A stretch of DNA of 64,000 bases. It comes from Pyrus communis. Its lineage: Eukaryota > Streptophyta > Magnoliopsida > Rosales > Rosaceae. Positions 39,631 to 51,203 of the stretch are shown here, one piece after another. Under the pieces are notes generated by a model that was not told the DNA's origin, made no database searches, and worked only from the letters and a program-made list of their open reading frames with translations. The position numbers and the translations under genes were made by a program. The DNA is taken from positions 5,053,751 to 5,117,750 of the forward strand of contig NC_084810.1 in the NCBI RefSeq assembly GCF_963583255.1, given 5' to 3'. The first letter of the stretch is position 1; each line of letters begins with the position of its first letter.

Positions 39631-42600
39631 TCACTTTTTGTACTGAAATTCTCGTCGGCCGTCCATCCTCATTAAGGCCTTGGAGGGTGATGTAGCCGAC
39701 GTGATCATCATAATAGCGAGCCTGAATCATGTTGGTTTTGAATGGTTGGTTATCGGCTGGGTGAACTACGACCGATTTGCCATCCCAAAAGATGAGGACT
39801 TGGTATAATGATGAAGGAATGCAACTGGTTTGGTGGATCCAGTCGCGGCCAAGTAATGCGTTATAATCCGTCTTGGAATCAATGATAAAGAATGCCGTCA
39901 TGTGTTGACGACCGGCAATGCTAACTTCCAACGGGAGCACCCCTTTGGTCTGAGATTTGTCACCAACAAAGCTGCTCATAGTGATCCCTGACGGAATGAG
40001 TTCATTATCAGAACGGCGTAAAGCCTTCATGACGGATATTGGCATAATGTTGACTGTGGCTCCACAGTCGACAAATACTTTGGAAATGGGAAATCCTTCG
40101 ATGTGAGCCGTGACGTACAACGGCTTCAGGTGTTGGAGATTAACCGAGGAGGAGCGGGGAAATAGCTCGGCCAAAGCTGCCTTGAGGTTATCTCCGCTCT
40201 GGTTTTCTCGGTCGTCGTCGTTTGCGACGAAGTCTACTTGTGTGGCTTCCTCGGCAACTACGTCCCCGTCCAAAAAACTTGACTGGTGGGTACTCGGTTG
40301 GAATTCAGCTGGTAGAACGTGTACCATACTAATCTCCATCTGTTCGAGGACCGAGGGGCCCATTGGGTCATGGTCGTCGTCTTCCGGAGAACTATCCTCT
40401 GTAGCAGTCGTCGGAAAATCCTCGATCGAACTTTTGAGTTCCTCAGTAAAAACCGGTATCCGAGACGTGGGAACCAAATCGAGTGCGGGTGAGCCATTTC
40501 CTTCGACGATGTGGACTGCCGAAGATTTACGTTGGTCCTTTGTTACACGGGCTCGTTCTTCATATGCAATACGGGCGTTCCTCGTGTCCAGATAGGTATC
40601 CAATCGTGCTATCCGTTTTTCCTCGTCGGCCGTGAGGCCGAAGAGCGATACAGCCGAGAAGACTTCGAAATGATAGCGTAAATGCTGAAGGTCTTCGAGC
40701 GAAAAGGGTAATTCGGCGGCGTCGATATCTGTATACGGATCGACCTCAAAACCAAGGACCCGAGCCTCCCGTATATGTTGAAACCGAGCTTTAATGGCTG
40801 GATCAGAAGTTTTCTGGATAATTTGCTCGGCATCAGGGCAAGTTAGCGCTAAGTCGAGGGCTTCCTGATATGCCTTGGGGAGTCCGTACAAGTCATTTGC
40901 GGAGTATTTCTTATGAAATTCTCGCATGTATTCCATGGATGCACCGAGGAATGGAGGGTGCAAGTTGCGCCGTATTTTGATAAACGGCTCGCGCGGTGGT
41001 AACGGAGAAAGTTTCCTTTCGGCCTCTTGTGTAAAGTACTCTAGACGAGCTCTCGTTTCCCCAGGCCGGAGAAGGATCTTAATACGTTTCTCAGCCTCCT
41101 CAATGGTGGTTTCGAAATCAGCATCCACTACCTTCTTCCCTTCGGCTAACTCGGTCATGATAGTCGGGGTTGGCCGTTCGCTACTATCTTCCACGGCCTT
41201 TTTTGGTTGCCATTGGTTGGCCGGGCTGGCCTGCGCTTCTCGTCGTCGAGCCATGCAATCTATCCGTTGACGACGACGTTTTTGGGATTTGGACAGCGCC
41301 GTGTACAAACCAGTCGGAGAATTGTAACTGTACCAGCGTTGATCCGATGTCCTTGGTGGTTTGAAAGTTTTGCGATCGGCTGGTAATCCCGAACTGTTGG
41401 CACTGCGCGAGTAATAATCTTCATTATAGAAAGGTGCGTCGAAATCAAGACGCCGCCTGACCGAGGTCTGGTCTTTCGGCTGTACTTGTGGGCCGAGTCG
41501 ATCAAACACTTGACGTCTTGGACCTAATCCCTTTGATGATGTTGTAGGGGTCGTGGGTGGTGTTGAAGATTTCTTCCCAGGTTCGACTGGTGTTTTACAA
41601 TGGTCACATAAAACCTTCGATCCACATGTTTCGTCGGATTTTGACCTTGTCATCGGCTTATCGGCGGGTCGCACCGATTGTTCCGTTGGTGGTGCATTTG
41701 AAAATATATCAAGCTTTAGTCTTGTTTGACCATTTTGTTTACGGATATGCTGCACCGGGACATATTCGGCCTTCCCTTTGTTTTTGGGAAGATGAGCATC
41801 CACCATACCAATCGTTGTTGAAGGGAAAGGATTAACGTCGACCGCTATCTTTTCCGGAAATTTCAACTTTCCTTTTTCGATCCAGCTTTGAATTGTGTCC
41901 CGGAACACAACACAATTATTGGTTGCATGCTTATTAGAATTATGATACTTGCAGTATATCTTTCCTTTTAATTCATCGGCCTTAGGGATAGTATGCCCCG
42001 GCCGAAGCCTGATGATTTTTGCTGCCAATAACTGATCGAAAATTGCGTCAGCTTTGGTGATATCAAAAGTGTATACTTTTGATGACTTACCCGTTTCCTC
42101 AGCGGTCAGACGGGTTTTGGCGTCTTTGGTATGTACTTGCGCCAAAGCCTTGCAAACATAAGGTTTGTCTATTATTATCTCGGCTGCATCCACACTAGCA
42201 TACTGAGGGTCTTCACTTTCGGCCGATGCATAGCTCACCGTGGGGTTCTTATACAACGTCCCCCGGGATGGTGACTTTGATATCTTTTCTTCTCGGAGCA
42301 GATACTCATATTGTTCGACGTGTTGAGCAAGTTCGTACATATCTCGAATATTTGCCCCTAGAAACTTCTTTTTGTACTCCACGTCTAATCCGTTGAGGGC
42401 GATCTTGACGAATTCCACTTCGGGGAGTGGCACTCGGCACCAATTCCTGGCCGATTTAAACCTTGTTAGGTATTCCATTGGAGATTCATCAGATGCTTGA
42501 GCCATCCTGGCCAAGGATAATACGGACATCTCCATCCCTGGCCGATAGAATTGTTCATGGAACTTTTCAACCAACTCTTCCCAACTCTGCACGGAGTTGG

Positions 42601-43468
42601 GTGGAAGATTAATGTACCAGGCGAAAGCTGAGCCTGTCAGTGAAAAGTTAAACAGCCGTAGTTTGTAAAAATCACTATTGACGTCCCCACACTGCGCTGT
42701 GAACCGAGCCACATGTTCTAGTGAGGATAAAGATGATTCCCCGGCGAAGAGGCTGAAATCGGGGATCTTAAATCCTCGTGGGTATTCAAACCTTTCCACA
42801 TAAGCCGGGTATAGGTGAATGAATTTTGGAAACTTCGGCCCTTTCTTTAGGGCCGAATCAATCATTCTCTGGACTTCGGTCACGTTTATGGAAGCGACTT
42901 CTTCTCCCTGGCTTGGTCCCTCGGCTCTATTTCCTGGTCCTCTTCTTTCTAGGGGGACTGGTTGTGGCTGAGCGGACCCTCTCTCGGTTGGTATGGGCAC
43001 ATTCGTCGGGAGCTGCCGCGGTTGGCCGACCTGGCCATCTTCGAAAGCTTTACTGACTAGTAGTTCAAGCATTCTGGTCTGTGTATCGCTGTTACTACGT
43101 ATTGCGTCTAGCAAATCATTCATCTTCTGACCAATCGACTGCTCGACCTGACGATATTGTTCATCCAGTCGTCTTCGAAGGAATGTCCTAGTTGGTGGAT
43201 CGGAACCTTCCCCACCATCGTCATCACAATCTTCCACAATCCCTTCCATGAACATTCCAGCTGTTTGATTCGGGACTGCGAGGTTGTGAGGTTGCCCGCC
43301 GAGACAGACTTCGTGCTCTCGGCGTGTTAGACTTGTGGCCTCGGGCGGCGCAATTATGATCGGATTTTTTGTAGAGTGCAAATCCTGCCCAAGGCCTTGC
43401 ACTGGTAAGTCAGTCGTTGACTTTCCCATGGTTGTTTTCTGCTTCGTAGACCGTGTCTCAATGGTCAT
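39551..43468 (-). CDS. Tat gag-protease polyprotein
   Basis: 1305 residues, beginning 47 bases after the 5' LTR. The retrotransposon gag domain (about 210-400) has SLTGSAFAWYINLPPNSVQS and FHEQFYRPG. A zinc-finger-like CKYHNSNKHATNNC lies near 515. A long Lys/Ser/Pro-rich region follows, then an aspartic protease with VFVDCGATVNIMP (about 1130) and a LLGRDWIH block. Cys instead of Ser or Thr after the catalytic Asp is a variant often seen in this lineage. The frame is uninterrupted. Gag forms the particle and the protease matures it. Confidence 0.88.
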   Translation of the reverse strand: MTIETRSTKQKTTMGKSTTDLPVQGLGQDLHSTKNPIIIAPPEATSLTRREHEVCLGGQPHNLAVPNQTAGMFMEGIVEDCDDDGGEGSDPPTRTFLRRRLDEQYRQVEQSIGQKMNDLLDAIRSNSDTQTRMLELLVSKAFEDGQVGQPRQLPTNVPIPTERGSAQPQPVPLERRGPGNRAEGPSQGEEVASINVTEVQRMIDSALKKGPKFPKFIHLYPAYVERFEYPRGFKIPDFSLFAGESSLSSLEHVARFTAQCGDVNSDFYKLRLFNFSLTGSAFAWYINLPPNSVQSWEELVEKFHEQFYRPGMEMSVLSLARMAQASDESPMEYLTRFKSARNWCRVPLPEVEFVKIALNGLDVEYKKKFLGANIRDMYELAQHVEQYEYLLREEKISKSPSRGTLYKNPTVSYASAESEDPQYASVDAAEIIIDKPYVCKALAQVHTKDAKTRLTAEETGKSSKVYTFDITKADAIFDQLLAAKIIRLRPGHTIPKADELKGKIYCKYHNSNKHATNNCVVFRDTIQSWIEKGKLKFPEKIAVDVNPFPSTTIGMVDAHLPKNKGKAEYVPVQHIRKQNGQTRLKLDIFSNAPPTEQSVRPADKPMTRSKSDETCGSKVLCDHCKTPVEPGKKSSTPPTTPTTSSKGLGPRRQVFDRLGPQVQPKDQTSVRRRLDFDAPFYNEDYYSRSANSSGLPADRKTFKPPRTSDQRWYSYNSPTGLYTALSKSQKRRRQRIDCMARRREAQASPANQWQPKKAVEDSSERPTPTIMTELAEGKKVVDADFETTIEEAEKRIKILLRPGETRARLEYFTQEAERKLSPLPPREPFIKIRRNLHPPFLGASMEYMREFHKKYSANDLYGLPKAYQEALDLALTCPDAEQIIQKTSDPAIKARFQHIREARVLGFEVDPYTDIDAAELPFSLEDLQHLRYHFEVFSAVSLFGLTADEEKRIARLDTYLDTRNARIAYEERARVTKDQRKSSAVHIVEGNGSPALDLVPTSRIPVFTEELKSSIEDFPTTATEDSSPEDDDHDPMGPSVLEQMEISMVHVLPAEFQPSTHQSSFLDGDVVAEEATQVDFVANDDDRENQSGDNLKAALAELFPRSSSVNLQHLKPLYVTAHIEGFPISKVFVDCGATVNIMPISVMKALRRSDNELIPSGITMSSFVGDKSQTKGVLPLEVSIAGRQHMTAFFIIDSKTDYNALLGRDWIHQTSCIPSSLYQVLIFWDGKSVVVHPADNQPFKTNMIQARYYDDHVGYITLQGLNEDGRPTRISVQKVIEVGAKTVQQDSARLGLANLVINADD

Positions 43469-43494
43469 GAACTCCGAAGGTTTAGCATAAATGG

Positions 43495-43514
43495 TCCCAC
43501 TGGGCGTGCCAAAA
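43495..43514 (-). other. Primer-binding site of the Tat element
   Basis: Directly after the 5' LTR the minus strand reads TTTTGGCACGCCCAGTGGGA. It resembles the 3' end complement of a lysine-type tRNA (TGGCGCCCA...GTGGG) but does not match exactly, so the primer tRNA is left unassigned. Confidence 0.5.
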
Positions 43515-44635
43515 TGTTGACTCTAAAAATTACAAAACCTACGTGGCGCGCAGGCCGAGTAACTAAGAAGCTAACTACGTCCTTCGGTCGAATGCGGGGC
43601 GTGCCAACTCGTCGGCCGAGCCTGGCCGAGGAGTAAAATTTGTTGATGTAGCTTTGAGCGCGTTGCTGACTTCTTTAACTTGCGATTGCGACCGAGGAAG
43701 GAACGCTCTCGGTCTTTGGGTTCTACAGCCTGAAGACAAGGCTGCTAATTCTGCGGAGTTCACAAATCGTCTGAGCCCGATTCGGTCACTATGATTATAT
43801 TCGTGAGAGTATAAGCACGTCGAATCGAGATCAAGGTGTAGGGGCACAGGTACTCGAACGTGATGTCTGTCTTGATGGTAAACGTAGTTCGGCCGTCGGA
43901 GTGCCGAACCCTGAAACTCACTTATGAGTATCCAATCATAAAACCACTCGGCGACCAGTACGCCGAGCAATGTAATTCGTAACACCTAACTATGCCGAGA
44001 AGGCTAGCAAGGTGACCTCTGCCAACAAAGGTTCGAAAACCTTTCTCGACCGAGACTTGGATAGATAATCGGTCGACCTCGACGCAGTGCTGTTTATCCA
44101 AACTGAAGATGCTTCTCGGTCGGCTGATTCTGCGGCAGCAGTGCTGTTTATCCAAACTGAAGGTGCTCGCCGGGCGCTTCCACAGTGCTGTTTATCCAAA
44201 CTGAAGGTGTGTTGGCAAGAAAAGAAAAGGAAAAAATCTCAAGATGTTGAGAGGTTTTGCGCAGGGCAATTGTATGCTGATTCGAAGGTCCTTTCTGCTT
44301 GCATGATTTCTTGTATTTATAGTGCCCCATTCCTTGAAACCGACTCCGATTTGGATTGGGAGTCCTTGTCCCATTTCGCTTCTTCTTCGAACAAACCTAT
44401 TCCTACTGGGATTCTGAATTTTCCTTCTTTTCGGGACTTCATTCCTTGCTGGTCGAGAATCCTAGTTGCACCAGGACTTCCTCGACCTTTCTATTTATCT
44501 GGACTACTTCTGATGGGATTTGGCCGACTGTGCCAGCTGGCCCGGGCCTTATTATTCGGCCCATAGTATTTATCATCTCCTTGGGCCGAGCACATCCTGC
44601 TGCTCGGCCCAGCAATAATATTTCGGGCCCAAACA
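43515..44635 (-). repeat. 5' LTR of the Tat element
   Basis: 1121 bp, about 99% identical by eye to 30831-31951. On the minus strand CACTATAAATACAAG near 44320 is the likely TATA box for the genomic RNA. Three copies of CAGTGCTGTTTATCCAAACT plus GAAG occur at about 44092-44210. Confidence 0.95.
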
Positions 44636-44640
44636 AAACC
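44636..44640. repeat. Target-site duplication AAACC, right copy
   Basis: Identical to 30826-30830; it confirms the element boundaries. Confidence 0.9.
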
Positions 44641-44990
44641 TCACTCGGAAAATTTGACCGAGTGCTGTACCCGCCTTAACCTAGAGAATACAAATGATAC
44701 CTGCAAGATAATCTCTCTAATTAAGCTTCTCCCTAGCAATCCCTGTACCAGGAATTGCACCTAGGAGTGACTATGAGAACAAGTTCATTTCGATTAAAAG
44801 ATGGATGCTTCTGTAACATAAGATACAATATTAGTACCTAAATCCTGCAATTACATCAGGATCACTTGTCAATACTTCCGGATGTCCAACAGAAATCCAG
44901 CGCCGCTCAGCCTAGACAATTGGAAGCAGCAAAATATATCAATTAATTCACGTACACTTCGATATGCATAAGTGCTACACAACAAAAAAT
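44641..44990 (-). other. Spacer with one unassigned exon-like segment
   Basis: At about 44842-44920 the minus strand encodes ERRWISVGHPEVLTSDPDV then IAGFR, bounded by a GGTACTAATA-type sequence. The composition is protein-like, but no family is recognised and no partner exon is seen. Otherwise nothing is supported here. Confidence 0.25.
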
Positions 44991-45424
44991 CACTGTTCTA
45001 AAAATTCCCGCCTAACGCCGCCTACATGCTAGGTAGTTGATTATCGCCCCAATTAATGTCTAGACGTTTGAAAATTAAGAAATGGCGCCTAGACCTATTG
45101 AAGCGCCCGCCTAGACCGCCTAGGTTGCGACTCACTTAGACATAAAATAGAGACTTGTTGCATACTTAAATGAATACACAATATATCCTTGTTCCCATAT
45201 TTTCATTATGTTCCAATACTTCATAATATATATGTCATTCGATTTTGTAGTTTATGATGAAATTATACATATTTTAAGTATAAGCAGATACTTATTTACA
45301 CAAAATATAATAGATTTATTTAAATCCGTCTAGTCCACCTAGGCACCCGCTTACGCCCCACCTAGTCACCTAGGCACTAGGCCCCTAGCCAGCCGTCCGA
45401 CTGGCGCCTACATGTTTTAGAACT
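44991..45424. repeat. GC-ended inverted-repeat element (MITE-like)
   Basis: Both ends have TTCTAAAA-type termini (CTGTTCTAAAAATTCCCGCC on the left, GCGCCTACATGTTTTAGAAC on the right) and clusters of CGCCTAG/CTAGGCG. The 200-bp middle is AT-rich. The structure fits a non-autonomous hAT-like foldback element; the superfamily is inference and no clean target duplication was confirmed. Confidence 0.55.
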
Positions 45425-45547
45425 TTGGAAAAAACTATTTAGTTCAACCTGCGGGTATTCGCCCTGAACAACTGCTTTCGAATCAATTAGCTTTTCCAAT
45501 ATTTGCATTGACTCCACCACTTGAGTGGTGAGAAAATTTGTATGGAG

Positions 45548-45967
45548 TGTTGGAACCCTATTGGACTCTAAACTTATCACATTAGGGTTTAAGTGGAAAC
45601 TAGAAATAGTTAGCGTTAGTAATTAAATAGATCTTTTTCCTTTAAAGAAGGACGATAAGGATAAACATGTTAGAAAGCGGTTATCCCATGTTGGAAATCA
45701 AATGGACGTGGGGTTTAATCAAACTGTTTCCATGATAGGAGGAAATGGTTGAGGTTACATGTCTATAAAGGTTCAATCCCTGCTCAAGGGGAAATGTGCA
45801 TTCTTATTCAATAAACTAGCCCTATTCTAGTGAGAACATAAGGTCCCCATTGAGTAGAAGACTTTCCTCAGAATACTCAATTTCATTGGCTTCTTCAGGT
45901 TCGATTTCCACTTTGCTTCTAGTTGATATAGTAATCTATGTGAAGCTAAACTATTAAATTTCCAACA
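45548..45967 (+). mobile_element. 5' LTR of a decayed copia element
   Basis: 420 bp from TGTTGGAACCCTATTGG to AAATTTCCAACA, with TGTTGG/CCAACA termini, followed after two bases by a tRNA-Met primer site. A second LTR of the same family, 424 bp, lies at 61513-61936. Confidence 0.85.
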
Positions 45968-48900
45968 TTTGGTATTAGAGCATATCTTAGCTCTTCATAG
46001 ATTCATTTTGTACTATTTGTTTATTGTGATGACTAATATCATGTTTTCATGAGTGTGCTTCTTCAGGAGCAAAGTTGATACAAAGTGATATGAAATCCAA
46101 CTTCATTATAATTTAAAGGAAATCATGCTTATAAACCATTAAAACAAATGTTTGTAAAGTCTACATCAAAGTGGGATTTTAATGAAATTTTGTTTATTAA
46201 GGAGGTTGCATGCAGGGTGATTCATAATGCATGAGATGATAGCATTATACTCCAAAGGGTACTAAGTTAACTGGTTGGTTTTGTTAATCAATGTATAGTT
46301 TTTTAGTTAGTCTTTGAGCCAATTATTTTCTTGTCCAAAGATTAGAATTTTAGTTGTAACTTGAACCCTAATTAAGGAGGCTGTACAATAAGGACGCATG
46401 ATCAAACCATATGCATAAAATGCAATCATGTATCTTGCCCAAAGGTGTTACATGTATCTGTGATTGATTATTTTTCAATGAAGTTATTTGATTATTTTTT
46501 GTGGCTTCTTTAGTGAACTCAACTGCCCTTAGTTTCTCCTCCATTGAACCCTTGAATGGAGGGAATTCCAAGAAATGGAAGCAAGATGTTGAGATCATGC
46601 TAGGCCTGATGGATTACAATCTTGCACGAAGGGAAGATTAGCCACCTGCTGTGATTGAAAACAACACCAATGAGCAAAGGATAAAGGTTGAAAGGTGGGA
46701 GAAATCAAATAGGATGGCTTTCATGGCGATGAAGAGGTCAATCATTGAGATAGTCAGAGGTGGGATCCCAGTGTGTGAGAAGGTGAATGACTTCGTGGAG
46801 GCTATGGGTGCAAAGTTTAAGGTTTATGAGAAGGCTGAAATGGGCAACTTGATGACCACTCTGATATCACTCAAGTTCGATGGGAAAACCAGTGTTTGTG
46901 AGCATATTTTGAAGTTGGTAGACATTGCAGCCAAGCTAAAGGAACTCGGGATGCCACTTGATGATTATTTTGTTGTTCATATGGCACTCTCATCACTGCC
47001 TAAGTCATTTGAACAACTTAAGATATCATATAACACAAAAAAGGAGAAGTGAACTCTTGACGAGATGATATCCATTTATGTGTAAGAGGATAACAGGTTG
47101 AGCAAGACCAAATCTGGAGCTATCAATTTGGTGGATTTCAATGCTAGAAAAATGCCTATGATGAATGCTGGTAAGCAATCTAAGCCCTATACTGCTTCTA
47201 ATGTTGCTGCCAATATTGCATCCTCCTCTAGAGGACCTCAAAACTATAAGGTGAACCTGGAAAATGTGAGGTGCTATTTTTGGAAACAATTGGGACACAT
47301 CAAAAGGGATTGTGAGAAGAAAAGGAAATGGGCAGTGAAGAAAGGTAATAAAATTGTCAATGTTTTTGTTTGTTTTCAAACTTTACTTGTTGAGGCTCCC
47401 CCAAATACTTGGTGGTTTGACACTAGCCGCTCGGTACATATTACCAATTTCTTGCAGGGCTTTTAAAGAACAGCGTCAACAAGTAATGAAGTTTTCATAG
47501 TGCATGTTGGGAATGGAAATAAAGTAGATGTGGAAGCAATAGGCAACCTTAAGCTTAGATTATCTTTTGGCTTTGTTTTAGAACTTCTCGATGTTCTTTA
47601 TGTTCCGCTGTTAACTAGGTCTTTAGTTTCTGCTTCAAAACTTGTAAGGAATGGTTTTGGTTTCATCGGAGACAATGAAAGCATAAGGTTATTTATGAAG
47701 AATGATTTGAATTATTTGCTTGGTGTTTGTCTTTTAGACAATGATCTTTGGAAATTGGATTGCACTATCGTGAATGATTTATATTGTTACAACCTTGATT
47801 CTTCACTGCAAATCAAAAGGACATTAACTAATGATCTTTCTTCCATGCTTTGGCATAATAGATTAGGTCATATATCTAAAACAAGAATGCAACGTTTGGT
47901 GAAAGAAAATATTTTACTTGATTTAAATTTCACCGACCTACATGATTGTGTGGATAACAAGGGGAAATTGACAAAAATTAAAAGGAAGAATTCAATCAGG
48001 AGTAAAAAAATGTGAAGTGATCCACATCTGTGGTTCTTTTCCCACGAAAACAATATGTGGATATGTGTTTTTTTTGTAACCTTTATCAATGATTTTACAG
48101 AGGCTGGGCAACATAAGGGACCATTGGCTTTATATCTTGAAGAATGTGGTATTCAAGCTCAGTATACCACACCTAGGATACCAGATCAAAACGGTGTCGC
48201 GGAAAGAAAGAATAGAATGCTGAAAGAGATGATGAGAAGTATGATGAGCCGCACAACTCTCCCTCATTTTCTTTGAGGAGAAGCTTTGAAGACGGCAAAT
48301 TATGTGTGAACCGAGTCCCGAGCAAAGCTATGAATAAAACTCTATTTGAGATTTGGACTTCGAGGAAACCTAGTCTCAATCATCTTTGTGTTTGGGGGTA
48401 TAGGGCAGAGGCTAGGATGTTTAATCCACAAGAAAAGAAGCTTGAATCGAGAACCGTAATCTGTCGTTTTATTGGTTTTCATGAAAAATCTAAGGGTTAT
48501 AAGTTTTATGCTCAAAACCTGCACACTAGAGTTTTTGAAATCATTATGTTTGAACCTATGGTATTGCTACCTATTCTTGAGATTGGTAGTATAATAAATG
48601 ACCATGCAAATGCGCCAATGTAGGAACTTATTGTCGAAGAAGCTATTGGGGAAAACCCAGTAGTACATGAAATACCTAGAAGAGCATCGCAAAGGGTTCA
48701 AAGGTCTACAATCTCTAATGATTATGTGACCTACTTAACTGAAGTGGAGCATGATGAGGGAGTGTTGGTTGATCTAGCAACCTATATGGAAGCAATGGGC
48801 AGCGAGAACTCTCAGTCTTGGAAGCATGCAATGGAAGAAGGAATATCAAGTCTGTGCAAATTAATAAAGTGTGGACATTGGTGGAGAAGGCAGACTCAAT

Positions 48901-50365
48901 GAGACCCATTGGATGTAAATGGGTGTAAAAGACAAAGAGAGATTCGAAGGGCAAAGTTGAAAGATTTAAAGCGAGATTGATGGCAAAGGGTTTCAACCAA
49001 AGGGAATGAGTGGATTATAATGAAACATTCTCACCTGTTTCATCAAAAGACTCCATTCGCATAATCTTGGCATTGGTGGCACACTGCAACCTAGAACTTC
49101 ATCAAATGGATGTTAAAACTGCTTTTCTCAACGGTGATCTTGAAGAGAATATTTACATGGAACAGCCTCTTGGTTTTGTGGAAGAAGGAAAAGATCATTT
49201 GGTTTGCAAACTAGGCAAATCGATATATGGTCTAAAGCAAGCATCAAGACAATGGTTCATGAAGACCGATCAAAAGGTAACATAGATTGGTTTCATTGAA
49301 AGTAAGGTTGATGATTGCATCTATTTTAAATGCATTGGTTCGAAGTTTATTTTTCTCATCTTCTATATGAATGATATACTTCTTGCGAGCAATAATTTAA
49401 ATCTTTTATTGGAAACTAAGTCATTGCTGTCAAGAATTTTTTACATGAAGGATCTTGGAGAAGCTTCATTTGTACTTTGTATTGAGATCATCAAGGATAG
49501 GTCAAGGAACTTGTTTGGAATCACACAAAAGACCTACATTGAAAAGGTTTTGAAGCGACTCAATATGGAATGTTGCTCAGGAGGTGAACTGTCAATGAGT
49601 AAGGGTGATAAGCTAAACAAATCCCAGTGCCCAAAAAATGAATTGGAAATGCAGAGCATGTTGAACGAACCTTATGCATCATTGGTGGGTAGCTTGATGT
49701 ATGCCTAAGTATGCACAAGGCAGACTTGGCTTATTCAATTAGTGTGCTTGGTAGATTCTAGTCTAATCCAGGAGAACTACATTGGGTGGCGGCCAAAAAG
49801 GTATTAAGGTATTTACAAAGAACCAAGTCATACATGCTTGTGTACAAGAAGTGTGAAGAGCACGAAGTTGTAGAGATACTTTGATTCTGACTTCGCAGGT
49901 TGTGTTGATCATAGAAGATCCACAAGTGCTTATTTATTTTTCCCAGCTGGAGGAGTTATTTCATGGAGAAGTGCTAAACAAAAAACACTTGCAACCTCCA
50001 TGATGCAAGCTGAGTTTATTGCAGTGTTTGAAGCAATGCAAAAGGCATTGTGGATCAAGGACCTGATCACTCTTATGGGAGTTGTAGACAGTATCTCAAG
50101 GCCAATAGTGATACATTGTGATAGTAAGGCTGCTGTGTTCATCTCCAAGAACAACAAGCGATCTACTGCCAATCGGTTGATGGATATAAAGTATCGATCA
50201 GTTAGAGAAGATGTGAAGAAGAGGCTAGTGATAATTGAGCATATTGATACTAGTTGCATGATTGCAGATCCATGGACTAAGGCGTTGTCAGTTGCAGTAT
50301 TCAAGGAGCATGTCGCGAAGATGGGAGTCATGGAATCATTTGATTTAGCTGCTATGTGGGAGTAA
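45968..50365 (+). pseudogene. Ty1/copia internal region, heavily decayed
   Basis: Plus-strand pieces appear in copia order. Gag (about 46550-47050) has KKWKQDVEIMLGLMDYNLA. The zinc knuckle near 47265 (CYFWKQLGHIKRDC) has Trp for its second Cys. The protease near 47410 reads FDTSRS instead of an active-site triad. Integrase has a GHISKTRM block (about 47860) and PDQNGVAERKNRM (about 48180), with the part around the second catalytic Asp deleted near 48100. RT (49010-49290 and 49360-49700) has [14 protein letters not shown] and YMND at the active site. RNase H runs to 50365. Many stops and shifts separate the pieces. No 3' LTR follows. Confidence 0.9.
45970..45981 (+). other. tRNA-iMet primer-binding site of the copia element
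   Basis: TGGTATTAGAGC differs at one base from the standard copia primer site TGGTATCAGAGC and lies two bases after the LTR. Confidence 0.85.
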
Positions 50366-50800
50366 AAGTTTGTTTAGTTTCTGTTTGACATTTAGGTACT
50401 GTTCACTTTTAACGAAAAAGACATTTTTACTCTAAAAAGTCACTCCTGATACTATTCATTTCCAACACATTTTTGTCCTTTTAATTACAACTCAAAGTTT
50501 TCAAGCCCTTTTCATCAATTTTCTTTTGTTTTTATAGTTGTTCTACTTTCAAATTACTTTAGTCTAAAGTATGAGGGAAATTGGCACTATTCATATGAAC
50601 AGTGTTTTGGATCACATTTCAGTTTATTTACAAAATTGCCATTAGGGGGAAGGCGGCTGGGTTAGTTCGTTTTGGGCTGTGTTTGTTGGGCTTACCTTAA
50701 TTGTTGATGAGGTCGGCCCTTTGGGTGTTCAAATGATGGGAATGCCCATCTAGGGTTAAGATTGGACGGTCCGGATTAAAAGTTTGGAGGGTACTTTTGT
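50366..50800. other. Dispersed-repeat-like spacer after the copia element
   Basis: It contains GGTACTGTTCAC (about 50395) and, inverted, CACTATTCATATGAACAGTG (about 50586), the kind of ends seen in small non-autonomous DNA elements. The expected copia 3' LTR is absent. No gene is seen. Confidence 0.35.
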
Positions 50801-51029
50801 CATCTTAATTGTCGGAACTGATTGGGATCGATGACGAGGGGATTGCAGGGCAGACAGGAGGCCATCACCATTTTCTGCTACTCTTCACAAACCCAAATTT
50901 CTTGGTATCGTTCCAGTATTCAACGACAAACCCAGATCCCTAAACGCAAATTTCTTCATTTTTTTCCCTCCTCCCGTTCCTGCAGGAGCGTCAGATGTAT
51001 GTAGATGAGCAGATCCTCAAGTCCTAGAT

Positions 51030-51203
51030 CCTCAAGGCCACATCGTCACCAAAGTCATCGAGTACGGCCAGAAGCATGTCGAGCTTCGAGACGGCGATAG
51101 CACAGACGTCGGCAACAGCGGCGATTAGACTATCAAGAAGTTTGTCGGACTTCATCAACGAGATCAAAGCTGATCAGAATGTTCTCTTTGATCTGGTCTT
51201 GGT
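51030..51203 (+). pseudogene. SKP1-like (SCF ubiquitin ligase adaptor) exon fragment
   Basis: Translated pieces in two frames match SKP1. KVIEYGQKHVE lies at about 51050-51085, and ADQNVLFDLVL at about 51168-51203, just before a GTGAGT donor at the position where plant SKP1 genes carry an intron. A frameshift and an in-frame stop (TAG near 51126) lie between them. The C-terminal exon that binds F-box proteins is absent. Non-functional fragment on the plus strand. Confidence 0.65.

Larger units (their letters stand above)
30831..44635 (-). mobile_element. Complete Ty3/gypsy retrotransposon, Tat type, 13.8 kb
   Basis: Two 1121-bp LTRs (TG...CA) flank the element and AAACC is duplicated on both sides. 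Reading the minus strand: 5' LTR, primer site, gag-protease (43468-39551), RT with two RNase H domains (39630-37267), integrase (to 35972), then a long 3' region holding an antisense gene, polypurine tract, 3' LTR. The second RNase H and the antisense gene before the 3' LTR are marks of the Tat lineage (including Ogre- and Grande-like elements). I counted about eleven differences between the LTRs by eye, close to 1%, which suggests an age under roughly half a million years at usual plant rates. The gag-pol is nevertheless interrupted. Confidence 0.92.
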
